Positions 44,533 to 54,652 of a stretch of DNA of 64,000 bases are shown here, piece by piece. Where the stretch lies: contig NZ_JAHSTT010000007.1 of NCBI RefSeq assembly GCF_019145205.1, positions 62,001-126,000 of the forward strand, given 5' to 3'. The notes beneath the pieces were generated by a model. The model was given only the letters and a program-made list of their open reading frames with translations, was not told the origin of the DNA and ran no database searches. Every line of letters begins with the position of its first letter. The stretch's first letter is position 1. The translations under genes were made by a program, and so were the position numbers. The stretch comes from Pseudomonas khavaziana. Lineage in GTDB: Bacteria > Pseudomonadota > Gammaproteobacteria > Pseudomonadales > Pseudomonadaceae.

Positions 44533-46758
44533 TTACGGTAACGGTTCGCGCCAGAACCTGCGTTGACTGCGCGCAACAGTCGGTGGCAGGAACGTTCCCA
44601 GGCGCAGGCGCACAGCGCCTTGTTCAGCGCTGTCATATACCCGACTGCCCAAGGCCTGATAGCGCTCCATTACTTGTGGATGAGGATGGCCGAATGCATT
44701 GCTGCGCCCACGGGAGATCAGCACCGATGTCGGCACCAGCCGCTGCAGGAAGGGCCAGGACGAAGAGCTGCGGCTGCCATGGTGCGGGGCCTGCAGCCAA
44801 TCGGTGGGCACCGCCAGCGGCGAGGCCAGGAATGCCTGTTCGGCGACGCGATCAATATCGCCGGTGAGCAGCAGGCGTTCGCCATTGGCCTCGACCTGCA
44901 GTACGCAGGACTTCGGATTGCCATCAATCGCACCGGCCCATTGCCACAGTTCAAAGGCCACGCCATCCCATTCCCACCGCTCGCCGCTGGTACAGGGCTG
45001 GGTACCGAGAAACCCTGGCAGGCCTTCGGTTTCGCCGCCCACCACGCGCTTGACGGGCAGCCCCCGGGCCACTGCCGCCGCACCGCCGGCATGATCGGCA
45101 TCAGCATGGCTGAGCAGCATCATGTCCAACTGCCCTACCCCGAACTTTTTCAACGACGGCAATACGACCCGCGCACCCTGGTCGACAGGCCCCGACCGGG
45201 GCCCGGCGTCATAGAGCAAGGAGTGATGGCGGGTGCGCAGGATCAGCGCCTGTCCTTGGCCGACATCCAGCTGCACCACGTCCACCTGCCCATGGGGTAT
45301 CGACTCCCTGGGTGGAAACACCGCCAACAACAGCATGGGCCAGCCCAATAACCGAAACGGGAGGCCCTTGGGCAATAGCAAAATCACTGCGCCGGCCAGG
45401 CTCACCAGCCAACAGCCCAGAGGTACTTCGGCCGGTATCCAGGCGGGCAGACGCACGGCAAGCAGCGCCAGGCCCTTGAACAAGCCGTCCAGCGCACCAC
45501 CGGCCAACCACAGCAAACCGTCGCCGGCCAACGGCACCCACAGCAGCGCCGTGCCCAGCAGCGCCAAGGGAAGAACCACCAGGCTGATCCATGGCACGGC
45601 AACCAGGTTGGCCACGGGTGCACTGAGGCTGATGGGCAAACCCAACACCAGCAACAGCGGGAACAAGCCAATGGCGATCAACCACTGGGGACGCGTCCAG
45701 ACCTGCCAGGCGCTCCACGGCCCCAGGCGCCCGCTGAATGCCAGGACCAGCGCTGCGACCGCCGCAAACGACAGCCAGAAGCCCGGTTGCAGACTGGCCA
45801 GGGGCTCAAGCACCAGCACAGCGTTCAGCGCCAGCAATAACGGCCACCACACACCCAAGTGACGAAAGCGCAAACGCCACAGCAACACCAGGCCCACCAT
45901 GACGCAAGCCCGCTGCACCGGCACGCCGAACCCCGCCAGCAAGCCATAAGCCAACGCCCCGGCAAATGCCAGGCCGCACGCCCACGGCAGCCAAGGCCAG
46001 GTTCGGGGCCAGCCCCCACGGCGCGCCAACAAAGCGATCAAGCCGTAGATCAACCCCGCCAGCAAGCCAATGTGCTGCCCGGAAATTACCAGCAGATGCA
46101 CCGTGCCGGTGTCCTGCAACACCTGCCAATCATCCGGCGCCAGCCCGGAACCGTCGCCCAGTACCAATGCAGCCAAGCCCGCCTCGCGGCCCTGGGCATC
46201 CACGGCCAGCAGGCGCTGGCGGACAGCGTCGCGCCAGGCATTGCGGGCCGGCGTCAGGCGCTCGCCGTCCTTTACCGTCGCGGTGGCGCCGATACGCTGG
46301 GCCAGCAGCCAGGCCTCATGGTCAAACCCGTGGAAATTAAGCAGGCCGGCAGGCCGCTTCAGCGTCAATGCCAGGCGCCAGCGCTCCCCGCTGTTAACCG
46401 TGGGCCCGCCGTGCCAGGACACGCGAATGCGCTTGGGCAGCCGCGCAGCGCGCGACCGGCTGTCGGCCAGTTCGAAGCGCACGCTTGTGCCCGTCTGCTG
46501 CGGCAGGCCGATGACACGCCCTTCGACCCAGCGCGTCTGCCCATCCAGCACCGGGCGCAAGCGGTCATCCAGCGCCCACTGCGCACTGATACAGGCCCAG
46601 CTCAAACCGAACAGGAAGAACGCCCCGGGATAGGTGCGAAAAGGCAGCAGCATCAACGCCAGCACCAACATGGCCAACACCCCTGCGCCAGGCGGCAACG
46701 CAGGTAACCAACGCAACGCCAGTAGCCCCAGCGCCAAGGCCAACATCGCTGTTTTCAT
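44533..46758 (-). CDS. ComEC/Rec2-type DNA uptake channel
   Basis: A 741-residue inner-membrane protein: an N-terminal DUF4131 region (about 20-170), the competence domain with about ten helices (about 200-470), and a C-terminal metallo-beta-lactamase-like domain with SHADADHAGG (about 555-564). ComEC moves single-stranded DNA into the cytosol during natural transformation. It is intact here. The stop lies about 110 bases before the exbB start, and the neighbours match other Pseudomonas genomes. Confidence 0.9.
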   Translation of the reverse strand: MKTAMLALALGLLALRWLPALPPGAGVLAMLVLALMLLPFRTYPGAFFLFGLSWACISAQWALDDRLRPVLDGQTRWVEGRVIGLPQQTGTSVRFELADSRSRAARLPKRIRVSWHGGPTVNSGERWRLALTLKRPAGLLNFHGFDHEAWLLAQRIGATATVKDGERLTPARNAWRDAVRQRLLAVDAQGREAGLAALVLGDGSGLAPDDWQVLQDTGTVHLLVISGQHIGLLAGLIYGLIALLARRGGWPRTWPWLPWACGLAFAGALAYGLLAGFGVPVQRACVMVGLVLLWRLRFRHLGVWWPLLLALNAVLVLEPLASLQPGFWLSFAAVAALVLAFSGRLGPWSAWQVWTRPQWLIAIGLFPLLLVLGLPISLSAPVANLVAVPWISLVVLPLALLGTALLWVPLAGDGLLWLAGGALDGLFKGLALLAVRLPAWIPAEVPLGCWLVSLAGAVILLLPKGLPFRLLGWPMLLLAVFPPRESIPHGQVDVVQLDVGQGQALILRTRHHSLLYDAGPRSGPVDQGARVVLPSLKKFGVGQLDMMLLSHADADHAGGAAAVARGLPVKRVVGGETEGLPGFLGTQPCTSGERWEWDGVAFELWQWAGAIDGNPKSCVLQVEANGERLLLTGDIDRVAEQAFLASPLAVPTDWLQAPHHGSRSSSSWPFLQRLVPTSVLISRGRSNAFGHPHPQVMERYQALGSRVYDSAEQGAVRLRLGTFLPPTVARSQRRFWREPLP

Positions 46759-46893
46759 GGATCATCCTTTTCCACTGATCCATCCAGTCTTAGCTGGCTG
46801 ACCGGCAGCGCCTATGATGTTTTGTCACAAAGTCTGAATTTTCTGTTTATAGAATCCGGGCATACTTGCCTCTCAAATTGACCTGGACCCCTT

Positions 46894-47409
46894 ATGCCCC
46901 GGCGCTTATTCAAACGGTACATGCCCGATCCCAGCAGTATCAGGGAACATAAGTCATTACAGTTTCTTGGCACCCTGCTGCATGATCCGAACCTCTGGCA
47001 TCTGAACCGACACTCAGTGGCTCGCGCCATGGCGGTGGGTTTATTTGCGGCGTTTATACCGATTCCGTTGCAGATGCTGCTTGCGGCAGTCCTGGCGATC
47101 GTCGTGCGCGGCAATATGCCGATCGCCGTCAGCCTGGTGTGGCTGACCAACCCGATCACCATGCCGGTGGTGTTTGTGTGTACCTACATGACCGGCGCCT
47201 GGCTGATGAACGTACCGCCGCGCAGCCTGCCCGATAACCTCACATGGGAATGGATCAGCGGCCAGCTGAGCACGCTCTGGCAGCCGTTCCTGCTGGGTTC
47301 GGTGGTGCTGGGCCTGGTGTTGGGGGCGTTGGCCTATTGCTTGACGATGACGTACTGGCGCTGGTGGGTGGCACACCAGTGGAAAAAACGTAAATTGCGT
47401 CGGCGCTGA
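46894..47409 (+). CDS. DUF2062 membrane protein
   Basis: A 171-residue protein with a basic N-terminus (MPRRLFKRYMPDPSS) and three to four membrane helices (FAAFIPIPLQMLLAAVLAIV, NPITMPVVFVCTYMTGAWL). It belongs to the DUF2062 family found next to glycosyltransferase or comEC genes; its function is unknown. It is divergent from comEC and convergent with the sensor kinase. Confidence 0.88.
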   Translation: MPRRLFKRYMPDPSSIREHKSLQFLGTLLHDPNLWHLNRHSVARAMAVGLFAAFIPIPLQMLLAAVLAIVVRGNMPIAVSLVWLTNPITMPVVFVCTYMTGAWLMNVPPRSLPDNLTWEWISGQLSTLWQPFLLGSVVLGLVLGALAYCLTMTYWRWWVAHQWKKRKLRRR

Positions 47410-47413
47410 AAAG

Positions 47414-48775
47414 CTAACGCGCCAGCAGGCGTAGATGCACCCGCAGGCCCAGCCCGGTATTTTCCGCCCATAAGCGCCCGCCCTGGCGCTGCACGGCGTT
47501 GCGGGCGATGCTCAGACCCAGGCCGAAACCACCATCGCCGGGCCGCGAGCCGTCCAAACGGGTAAAAGGCGCGAAAATGCGTTCCAAATCCCGCTCATCA
47601 ATACCGCCGCCCTGATCCTGCAGCCAGATATGCCAATAATCCCCCTCGCGACACCCGTCGAGTTGCACGCAGCCATCGTCGGGAGAGTGGCGTATGGCGT
47701 TGCGCAGGATATTTTCCAGGGCCTGGGCCAGTGTGTTCAGGTTGCCACGCACCCAACTGTCAGTCGGCAACAGGCACGGCAAGCGCGACGCCGGCCAGTG
47801 GCTTTCGAAACAGGCGTTTTCGCGCAACATGTCCCATAACGCCTGCATCTGAATGTTTTCCTGGGGCAGCGGCGCTGTTTCGCTGTCGAGCCAGGCCAGT
47901 TGCAGGCTGTCTTCCACCAGCCGTTGCATAGCGTCGATTTCCCGGCCCAGGCGCTCACGCAAACGGGCCGGGTCTTGCTCGCTATCGCAGGCCACCCGCA
48001 GGCGGCTCAACGGCGTACGCAGTTCATGGGACATGTCGCGCAGCAACTGCTGCTGCAAGCGCACCGTGCCTTGCAAGCGTTCGGACATATGGTCAAAGGC
48101 GCGCCCCAACTCTCCCAATTCATCCTGGCGGCTGGTCGCGTCACGGGACATCCGCGTATGCAACTGGTCCGCACGCCAGGCATTGGCCTGCTCGCGCAAT
48201 TGATTAAGGGGCATGATCAGCAGCCGATAGAGGCCGATGCACAGCAACAGCGTGAACAGGCCCGGAATCACACCGTTGGTGACCACTCGCCAGAGCAGTT
48301 GATAACGCCCCGGCATAAAACGTTGTGGCAACTCGATCACCAGCGAGCCCACACCCGAATCGACCGGAAACGGCACTTTCATCCAGGGCAACCCTATGAC
48401 ATGCCGGCTGACCGGCCAATCCAGACCGCGCAAAAAGGTCAGGCGCTGGCTTTCCTTGTCACTCAGGGGCTTGCTGCCGAGGGATTGCAAATCGTTGCCG
48501 ATCACGCCAACCCAGGTGGTTTCACGCTTGGCCATCAGTTGCAACCAGGCGTCCACCCCGGCGCGACCTTGTGTGCTCCAGGCCAGCTCGGCGCCTGCCG
48601 CATAACCACTGAGAATCTCCCGCGACTTGTCCGACAGGTACGCGCCCTGCTGCTCCATATAGCGGCCCCACGACCAACTGAGCCAGATCATCAGCAAACA
48701 GAACGCGATCAACAGGCAGGCCAGTTTCCAGAACAGCGAGTGCTTGCCCGGCAGCCGTTCAAAGCCCTTCATCAT
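47414..48775 (-). CDS. sensor histidine kinase (PirS/RstB-like)
   Basis: A 453-residue inner-membrane kinase: helix 1 (about 15-34), a periplasmic sensor domain (about 35-160), helix 2 (about 165-185), HAMP, HisKA with MSHELRTPLSRLR, and an ATPase domain with NILRNAIRHSP and GFGLGLSIA. It should phosphorylate the response regulator gene that overlaps it by 17 bases. The gene order gacS / regulator / sensor equals gacS-pirR-pirS of P. aeruginosa, so PirS orthology is likely, although no pirA receptor gene lies beside it. Confidence 0.85.
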   Translation of the reverse strand: MMKGFERLPGKHSLFWKLACLLIAFCLLMIWLSWSWGRYMEQQGAYLSDKSREILSGYAAGAELAWSTQGRAGVDAWLQLMAKRETTWVGVIGNDLQSLGSKPLSDKESQRLTFLRGLDWPVSRHVIGLPWMKVPFPVDSGVGSLVIELPQRFMPGRYQLLWRVVTNGVIPGLFTLLLCIGLYRLLIMPLNQLREQANAWRADQLHTRMSRDATSRQDELGELGRAFDHMSERLQGTVRLQQQLLRDMSHELRTPLSRLRVACDSEQDPARLRERLGREIDAMQRLVEDSLQLAWLDSETAPLPQENIQMQALWDMLRENACFESHWPASRLPCLLPTDSWVRGNLNTLAQALENILRNAIRHSPDDGCVQLDGCREGDYWHIWLQDQGGGIDERDLERIFAPFTRLDGSRPGDGGFGLGLSIARNAVQRQGGRLWAENTGLGLRVHLRLLAR

Positions 48776-49514
48776 GACCGCTCAGCATATAGCCCTTACC
48801 CCACACCGTGCGCACTTCACGCTCGGTATAGCCGATGGCCTTGAGTTTGCGGCGAATCTGGCTGACGTGCATGTCGAGGCTGCGGTCATGGGGCGCATAA
48901 CCACGCTGCAGCACCTGCTGGTACAGAAAGGCTTTGCTGAGGACTTCTTCAGCGTTGCGGTGCAAGGTTTCCAGCAGGCGGTACTCGCTGCGCGTCAGCC
49001 CGGCCCACTGTGCCTGGCAGCCCACATCACAGCGCTCATCATCAAAATGCAGCACCTGGGCATTCTCACGCGTCACTGCGCGCGGCGACTCAGGCCGGCG
49101 ATCCAGGGCTACCCGGCGCAGGATGGCTTCAATGCGTACGCACAATTCAGCCATGCTGAACGGCTTGGGTAGATAGTCGTCCGCGCCCAGGCGAAAGCCG
49201 CTGATGCGGTCGGCTTCGGCGCCCAGGGCCGACATCAGAATCACCGGCATGGCGTGGCTCTGGCGCAAATGCGTGAGGATCGACAACCCGTCCAGCCCCG
49301 GCAGCAGGATATCCATCAACACCAGGTCAAATGCCTGGTCTCGGGCCATTTGCAGGCCTTGCTGGCCGTTGCGGCACCACGTCACCTGAAAACCACTGCG
49401 GCCGAGCTGCTCATGCACGTAGGCCCCCAACACAGGGTCATCTTCGATGGTCAGGATACTGGGTAGGCCAACTGTTGCGGGAGTCATTAGCGTCTGCAAG
49501 TCATTCTCAATCAC
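48759..49514 (-). CDS. OmpR-family response regulator (PirR/RstA-like)
   Basis: A 251-residue regulator: receiver domain with phospho-acceptor Asp in LVLMDILLPGLDG and the conserved Lys in DDYLPKPF, then a winged-helix DNA-binding domain ending VRTVWGKGYML. The start is a GTG at 49514 or ATG 49487 (MTPATVG); neither has a strong ribosome site. It is divergent from gacS with about 180 bases between them. Confidence 0.85.
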   Translation of the reverse strand: MIENDLQTLMTPATVGLPSILTIEDDPVLGAYVHEQLGRSGFQVTWCRNGQQGLQMARDQAFDLVLMDILLPGLDGLSILTHLRQSHAMPVILMSALGAEADRISGFRLGADDYLPKPFSMAELCVRIEAILRRVALDRRPESPRAVTRENAQVLHFDDERCDVGCQAQWAGLTRSEYRLLETLHRNAEEVLSKAFLYQQVLQRGYAPHDRSLDMHVSQIRRKLKAIGYTEREVRTVWGKGYMLSGHDEGL

Positions 49515-49692
49515 TGATTATTCTAGATTAAATGGTTACAGGCAATCGCCACCCGGCACCGAATGGCCCGAAGATTGCCGCCTGTCATTAATTTGCGAGA
49601 TTCCGGATCGTGCAAATGGCTACACTGCGCAGGTGGCGCGGGCTGGATGCCAGCGTGGATAATTGATAACAACGTAGCAGCAGGAGAGTGGC

Positions 49693-52446
49693 GTGCTTAG
49701 AAGAATGGGGATAAAAGGCCGCGTACTGTTGCTGACCTTATTACCGACCAGCCTGATGGCATTGGTGTTGGGAGGCTATTTCACCTGGATGCAACTGTCG
49801 GAATTGCAGAGCCAGTTGCTGCAACGCGGCGAAATGATTGCTGAACAGTTGGCGCCACTGGTGGCGCCTGCGCTGGGCAACAAGAACACCGAACTGCTGG
49901 AGCGCATCGCCACCCAGTCCCTGGAGCAACCGGATGTACGCACCGTGTCGTTCCTCGCGCCAGACCGCTCGTCCCTGGCCCACGCTGGTCCGACCATGCT
50001 CAACCAGCCGCCCACCGGCAACAGCTCGCGCTTGTTGCAGCGTACCGGCAACGACGCCACCCGCTACCTGCTGCCGGTATTTGGCCGCCATCGCAACCTG
50101 GCGGGCGAACTCATCCCGGATGAGTCTGACCGCCTGCTGGGCTGGGTCGAAGTGGAGCTGTCCCACAACGGCATGCTGCTGCGCGGCTACCGCAGCCTGT
50201 TCGCCAGCCTGTTATTGATTGCCGTCGGCCTGATGTGCACAGCTGCCCTGGCCCTGCGTATCAGCCGCACCATCAATTCGCCGATTGGTCAGATCAAGCA
50301 AGCCGTGGCCCAGCTCAAGGACGGCAACCTGGAAACCCGTTTGCCGCCGTTGGGCAGCCAGGAACTGGACCAGCTCGCGTCGGGCATCAATCGCATGGCC
50401 GAAACCCTGCAAAATGCCCAGGAAGAACTGCAGCACAGCATCGACCAGGCCACCGAAGACGTGCGCCAGAACCTGGAGACCATCGAGATCCAGAACATCG
50501 AGCTGGACCTGGCGCGCAAGGAAGCCCTGGAGGCCAGCCGCATCAAGTCGGAATTCCTGGCCAATATGAGCCATGAGATCCGCACGCCGCTCAATGGCAT
50601 CCTCGGTTTCACCCACCTGCTGCAAAAGAGCGAGCTGTCGCCACGCCAGCTGGATTACCTGGGCACCATCGAAAAATCCGCCGACAACCTGCTGGGTATC
50701 ATCAACGAAATCCTCGATTTCTCGAAGATTGAAGCCGGCAAGCTGGTACTCGACAGTGTGCCGTTCAACCTGCGGGACCTGCTGCAAGACACCCTGACCA
50801 TCCTCGCCCCCGCCGCCCATGCCAAGCAGCTTGAACTGGTCAGCCTGGTGTACCGCGACACGCCGCTGGCGTTGGTGGGCGACCCGCTGCGCCTCAAGCA
50901 GATCCTGACCAACCTGATCAGCAACGCGATCAAGTTCACCCGCGAAGGCACCATCGTTGCCCGGGCGATGATCGAGGACGAACAGGAAGACAGCGTGCAG
51001 TTGCGCATCAGCGTGCAAGACACCGGCATAGGCCTGTCCAACCAGGATGTACGCGCACTGTTCCAGGCGTTCAGCCAGGCCGACAATTCGCTGTCGCGCC
51101 AACCTGGCGGCACCGGCCTGGGCCTGGTGATTTCCAAGCGCTTGATCGAGCAGATGGGCGGTGAAATCGGCGTCGACAGCACGCCGGGTGAAGGTTCGGA
51201 ATTCTGGATCAGCCTGAACCTGCCCAAGACCCGCGACGACGTCGAAGACCTGCCCGCACCCCCGCTGCTGGGGCGCCGCGTGGCCGTGCTGGAGAATCAC
51301 GAACTGGCGCGCCAGGCCCTGCAACATCAACTGGAAGACTGCGGCCTGGAAGTCACTCCGTTCAACACCCTGGAAACCCTGACCAACGGCATCACCAGTG
51401 CACACCAGACCGAACAGGCGATCAGCCTGGCGGTGCTCGGCGTCACCGCCAATGACATTCCGCCCGAGCGTCTCAACCAACACTTGTGGGACCTCGAACA
51501 CCTGGGCTGCAAGGTCCTGGTACTGTGCCCGACTACCGAGCAGATGCTGTTCAACCAATCGGTGCCCAACCCCAACAGCCAGTTGCAGGCCAAGCCCGCT
51601 TGTACACGCAAGCTGCGCCGCTCCCTGGCCGACCTGATCAGCCCGCGCCCCTCGCGCAGCGAACCGGGAGAGCCGCTGTCCAGCCGTGCGCCACGGGTGC
51701 TGTGCGTGGACGACAATCCGGCCAACCTGCTGCTGGTACAAACCCTGCTGGAAGACATGGGCGCCAAGGTGCAGGCGGTGGAAAGCGGTTATGCGGCCAT
51801 TGATGCGGTGAAGCAGGACACCTTCGACCTGGTGTTGATGGATGTACAAATGCCCGGCATGGACGGGCGCCAGAGCACCGAGGCCATCCGCCAGTGGGAA
51901 AGCGAACGCCACGGCACGCCGCTGCCAGTGGTCGCTCTCACGGCCCACGCCATGGCCAACGAAAAACGCGCCTTGCTGCAAAGCGGCATGGACGACTACC
52001 TGACCAAGCCCATCAGTGAGCGGCAATTGGCCCAGGTGGTGTTGAAATGGACCGGCCTGGCCCTGCGCAACCAAGGCCCCGAGCGCGTCAGCGACGGCCT
52101 GGCCCAGGGCGTGCAACTGCTGGTGCTCGACCACGAGGAAGGCCTGCGCCTGGCCGCCAACAAGGCAGACCTGGCCGCTGACATGCTCGCCATGCTGCTG
52201 GCCTCCCTGGAAGCTGATCGCCTGGCAATCACCCTCGCCCGCGAAGCCAATGACAACCACGCCCTGATCGAACGCGTGCACCGACTGCACGGCGCCACGC
52301 GCTACTGCGGCGTGCCGCAATTGCGCGCAGCCTGCCAACGCGCCGAAACCCTGCTCAAGCAGGATGATGCCAAGGCCATGGCCGCGCTGGATGAACTGGA
52401 CATGGCAATTGCGCGGCTGGCCAGTGAAGCGAGGGTCAGCGCCTGA
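49693..52446 (+). CDS. gacS: hybrid sensor kinase GacS
   Basis: A 917-residue tripartite kinase that starts the Gac/Rsm cascade controlling secondary metabolites, exoenzymes and biofilm genes. Order: membrane helix (about 12-32), periplasmic domain, helix 2 (about 168-188), HAMP, HisKA (LANMSHEIRTPLNGILGF), ATPase, receiver (LVLMDVQMPGMDG) and C-terminal Hpt (RVHRLHGATRYCG). The GTG start is used as in other fluorescent pseudomonads (GIKGRVLLLTLLPTSL follows), with AGGAGAG upstream. The gene is intact, which matters because gacS mutants arise often in laboratory culture. Confidence 0.96.
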   Translation: MLRRMGIKGRVLLLTLLPTSLMALVLGGYFTWMQLSELQSQLLQRGEMIAEQLAPLVAPALGNKNTELLERIATQSLEQPDVRTVSFLAPDRSSLAHAGPTMLNQPPTGNSSRLLQRTGNDATRYLLPVFGRHRNLAGELIPDESDRLLGWVEVELSHNGMLLRGYRSLFASLLLIAVGLMCTAALALRISRTINSPIGQIKQAVAQLKDGNLETRLPPLGSQELDQLASGINRMAETLQNAQEELQHSIDQATEDVRQNLETIEIQNIELDLARKEALEASRIKSEFLANMSHEIRTPLNGILGFTHLLQKSELSPRQLDYLGTIEKSADNLLGIINEILDFSKIEAGKLVLDSVPFNLRDLLQDTLTILAPAAHAKQLELVSLVYRDTPLALVGDPLRLKQILTNLISNAIKFTREGTIVARAMIEDEQEDSVQLRISVQDTGIGLSNQDVRALFQAFSQADNSLSRQPGGTGLGLVISKRLIEQMGGEIGVDSTPGEGSEFWISLNLPKTRDDVEDLPAPPLLGRRVAVLENHELARQALQHQLEDCGLEVTPFNTLETLTNGITSAHQTEQAISLAVLGVTANDIPPERLNQHLWDLEHLGCKVLVLCPTTEQMLFNQSVPNPNSQLQAKPACTRKLRRSLADLISPRPSRSEPGEPLSSRAPRVLCVDDNPANLLLVQTLLEDMGAKVQAVESGYAAIDAVKQDTFDLVLMDVQMPGMDGRQSTEAIRQWESERHGTPLPVVALTAHAMANEKRALLQSGMDDYLTKPISERQLAQVVLKWTGLALRNQGPERVSDGLAQGVQLLVLDHEEGLRLAANKADLAADMLAMLLASLEADRLAITLAREANDNHALIERVHRLHGATRYCGVPQLRAACQRAETLLKQDDAKAMAALDELDMAIARLASEARVSA

Positions 52447-52475
52447 CGCAATTCCATGGATAACACCACTCAAAA

Positions 52476-52564
52476 TGTGGGAGGGGGCTTGCCCCCGATA
52501 GCGATGTATCAGTTACAGATATTTCGACTGACACACTGCCATCGGCAGCAAGCCCCCTCCCACA
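52476..52564. repeat. Pseudomonas REP pair (REPIN-like), copy 3
   Basis: Inverted arms as in copy 1, but with GCTTGCCCCCGATAGC on the left and GCCATCGGCAGC on the right. It lies between gacS and ldhA. Confidence 0.92.
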
Positions 52565-52608
52565 TTTAGTCAGCATTTCCAACGTGTAAATTGCAGGGAG
52601 CCTTCTTG

Positions 52609-53598
52609 ATGCGCGTCATTCTGTTCAGCAGCCAAACCTACGACCGTGACAGCTTTCTCGGAGAGCCGTGCCCCCAGGGCATCGAGCTGCAATTCCAGCC
52701 CGCCCGCCTCAACCTCGACACCGTAGCCCTGGCCGAACACCACGAGGTGGTCTGCGCCTTTATCAACGACGACCTCAGCGCGCCGGTGCTGGAGCAATTG
52801 GCCAAAGGCGGCACGCGCCTGATCGCCCTGCGTTCGGCCGGCTACAATCATGTCGACTTGCCGGCTGCCCAGCGCCTGGGCCTGACCATCGTGCGCGTGC
52901 CCGCGTATTCGCCCCACGCCGTGGCCGAACATGCCGTCGCGTTGATCCTGGCGCTCAATCGGCGCCTGCACCGGGCCTACAATCGCACCCGCGATGGCGA
53001 CTTCAGCCTGCATGGGCTCACCGGTTTCGATTTGGTCGGCAAGACCGTCGGCGTGGTCGGCACCGGACAGATCGGCGCCACCTTCGCCAAGATCATGGCC
53101 GGCTTCGGCTGCCGGCTGCTGGCCCATGACCCTTTTCCCAACCCCCAGGTCCAGGCCCTCGGCGCCCGTTACGTGAGCCTGCCCGAATTACTGGCCGAGG
53201 CGCAGATCATCAGCCTGCACTGCCCGTTGACCGTCGACAGCCAGCACCTGATCAACGCCCGCTCCCTGGCGCAGATGCAGCCCGGCGCGATGCTGATCAA
53301 TACTGGGCGCGGTGGCCTGGTCGATACCCCGGCGCTGATCGAAGCGCTCAAGGAGGGCCAGTTGGGTTATCTGGGGCTGGATGTGTACGAAGAAGAAGCC
53401 CAACTGTTTTTCGAGGATCGCTCGGACCTGCCCCTGCAAGACGACGTGCTCGCCCGCCTGTTGACCTTCCCCAATGTGATCATTACCGCGCACCAGGCAT
53501 TCCTCACCCGCGAGGCCCTGGCAGCGATTGCCGGCACGACGCTGGCCAACATCGCGGCGTGGGCCGAGGGCCGGACGCAGAACCGGGTCGAGGGATGA
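52609..53598 (+). CDS. ldhA: D-lactate dehydrogenase (fermentative)
   Basis: A 329-residue NAD-dependent 2-hydroxyacid dehydrogenase. The NAD fold has GTGQIGATFAKI (about 151-162). The catalytic Arg is in INTGRGGLVDT, followed by the Glu region LGLDVYEEE and the His in ITAHQAFLT. It reduces pyruvate to D-lactate. ATG 52609 follows AGGGAG. The gacS-ldhA neighbourhood is conserved in Pseudomonas. Confidence 0.93.
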   Translation: MRVILFSSQTYDRDSFLGEPCPQGIELQFQPARLNLDTVALAEHHEVVCAFINDDLSAPVLEQLAKGGTRLIALRSAGYNHVDLPAAQRLGLTIVRVPAYSPHAVAEHAVALILALNRRLHRAYNRTRDGDFSLHGLTGFDLVGKTVGVVGTGQIGATFAKIMAGFGCRLLAHDPFPNPQVQALGARYVSLPELLAEAQIISLHCPLTVDSQHLINARSLAQMQPGAMLINTGRGGLVDTPALIEALKEGQLGYLGLDVYEEEAQLFFEDRSDLPLQDDVLARLLTFPNVIITAHQAFLTREALAAIAGTTLANIAAWAEGRTQNRVEG

Positions 53599-53669
53599 TC
53601 AGCGGTCACATACCAGGCTCATGATAGGCCGGCACCCGTGATAGGATGCCGCGCCTATTTGGAGGATCC

Positions 53670-54110
53670 ATGGCCGAACACGATTTCCGCTTCAGCTTGC
53701 TGAGCCCGCAACACACCCTGATCGAATGCCGCGCCCTGGTGCCGGGCCGTTACCAGGTCACCGGCATCGGTGGTTCGATCAAACATGGCGACGTGCTGAT
53801 CGTCACCTTGCGCGGCAGTAAAACCTTGTCGATGCGCCTGACCGTCGAAGGGGATGCGCGCTACTCCATCCGCCCGGCCGGCCAATGGGTCGCCATGGCC
53901 CAGGGGCCGAAGTTCGGTGAGCTGGAGATTCATACCTGGAAGGTCAATTGCGACAGCTGCGACACCGTGCTGGAATTTGAATTTGCGGTGGAAACCAAGC
54001 TGACCAAGGAGCCACTGCAGCCGGCTGCCAACGCACGCATCAAAGAACTCGGCTGGGCCAGCGAAGGCGACAAGCACCGCTGCCCGAAATGCCAGCAGGC
54101 TGCGCAATGA
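53670..54110 (+). CDS. conserved hypothetical protein with zinc-ribbon-like cysteines
   Basis: A 146-residue cytoplasmic protein. Two Cys-x2-Cys pairs, NCDSCDTV (about 94-101) and RCPKCQQ (C-terminus), could bind one zinc. The N-terminal part is beta-rich. ATG 53670 has GGAGGATC upstream. Its stop overlaps the next gene as ATGA. Function unknown. Confidence 0.75.
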   Translation: MAEHDFRFSLLSPQHTLIECRALVPGRYQVTGIGGSIKHGDVLIVTLRGSKTLSMRLTVEGDARYSIRPAGQWVAMAQGPKFGELEIHTWKVNCDSCDTVLEFEFAVETKLTKEPLQPAANARIKELGWASEGDKHRCPKCQQAAQ

Positions 54111-54511
54111 AAGGCGCGTTGTTGCTCGGCGCAATCGGTATGGGCCTGGCCGGCTGCGCCGCGGATGGCGCGAAGCTGGAGCGCGATCACAGCTATGTGG
54201 TGGAATGGATCGGTGAACGCCCACTGATGGACTACGCCCACCTGACCGTCACCCTCGGTGCCGATGGCCGTGCCTATGGCAATGGCGGCTGCAACCACTG
54301 GTTCGCGCCGTACACCGTCGAGGGCGACAAGCTCAGCTTCGGCCAGATCGGCAGCACCCGCAAACTCTGCGCCGAGGCCCTGATGGAGCAGGAGCAGCGC
54401 TTCTTCCAGGCGCTGCAAGGCGTGCAGCGCTGGGACATCTCGCCGATCGAACAGACGCGGTTCTGGCCGGCCGAGGGCAAGCCGATTCGCTTGTGGCTTG
54501 AAGAAGGCTGA
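54107..54511 (+). CDS. META domain-containing lipoprotein
   Basis: A 134-residue lipoprotein (MKGALLLGAIGMGLAGCAAD, lipobox LAGC) with a META/HslJ-like domain: YGNGGCNHWFAPYTVEGDKL, with Gly-Gly-Cys-Asn, is the usual centre of that family. It should sit in the outer membrane facing the periplasm. The function of META proteins is mostly unknown; E. coli HslJ is linked to novobiocin resistance. It is co-transcribed with the gene before it. Confidence 0.8.
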   Translation: MKGALLLGAIGMGLAGCAADGAKLERDHSYVVEWIGERPLMDYAHLTVTLGADGRAYGNGGCNHWFAPYTVEGDKLSFGQIGSTRKLCAEALMEQEQRFFQALQGVQRWDISPIEQTRFWPAEGKPIRLWLEEG

Positions 54512-54543
54512 TATCCCCAATCTTCGGATTGATGGGATCTCAA

Positions 54544-54633
54544 TGTGGGAGGGGGCTTGCTCCCGATAGCAGTGTGTCAGTCAATACATCAATTGACTGT
54601 TGCACCGCTATCGGGAGCAAGCCCCCTCCCACA
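54544..54633. repeat. Pseudomonas REP pair (REPIN-like), copy 4
   Basis: Same arms as copy 1 (TGTGGGAGGGGGCTTGCTCC, GATAGC). It sits between convergent genes. Confidence 0.92.
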
Positions 54634-54652
54634 CGTTCTCTGAGGTGTTGCT

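Noticed and set aside
50212..52473. A 753-codon open frame antisense to gacS
   Set aside because: It is the GC-rich shadow of gacS codon structure: wholly antisense to a well-recognised kinase, His/Gln-rich, with no known family and no plausible ribosome site.
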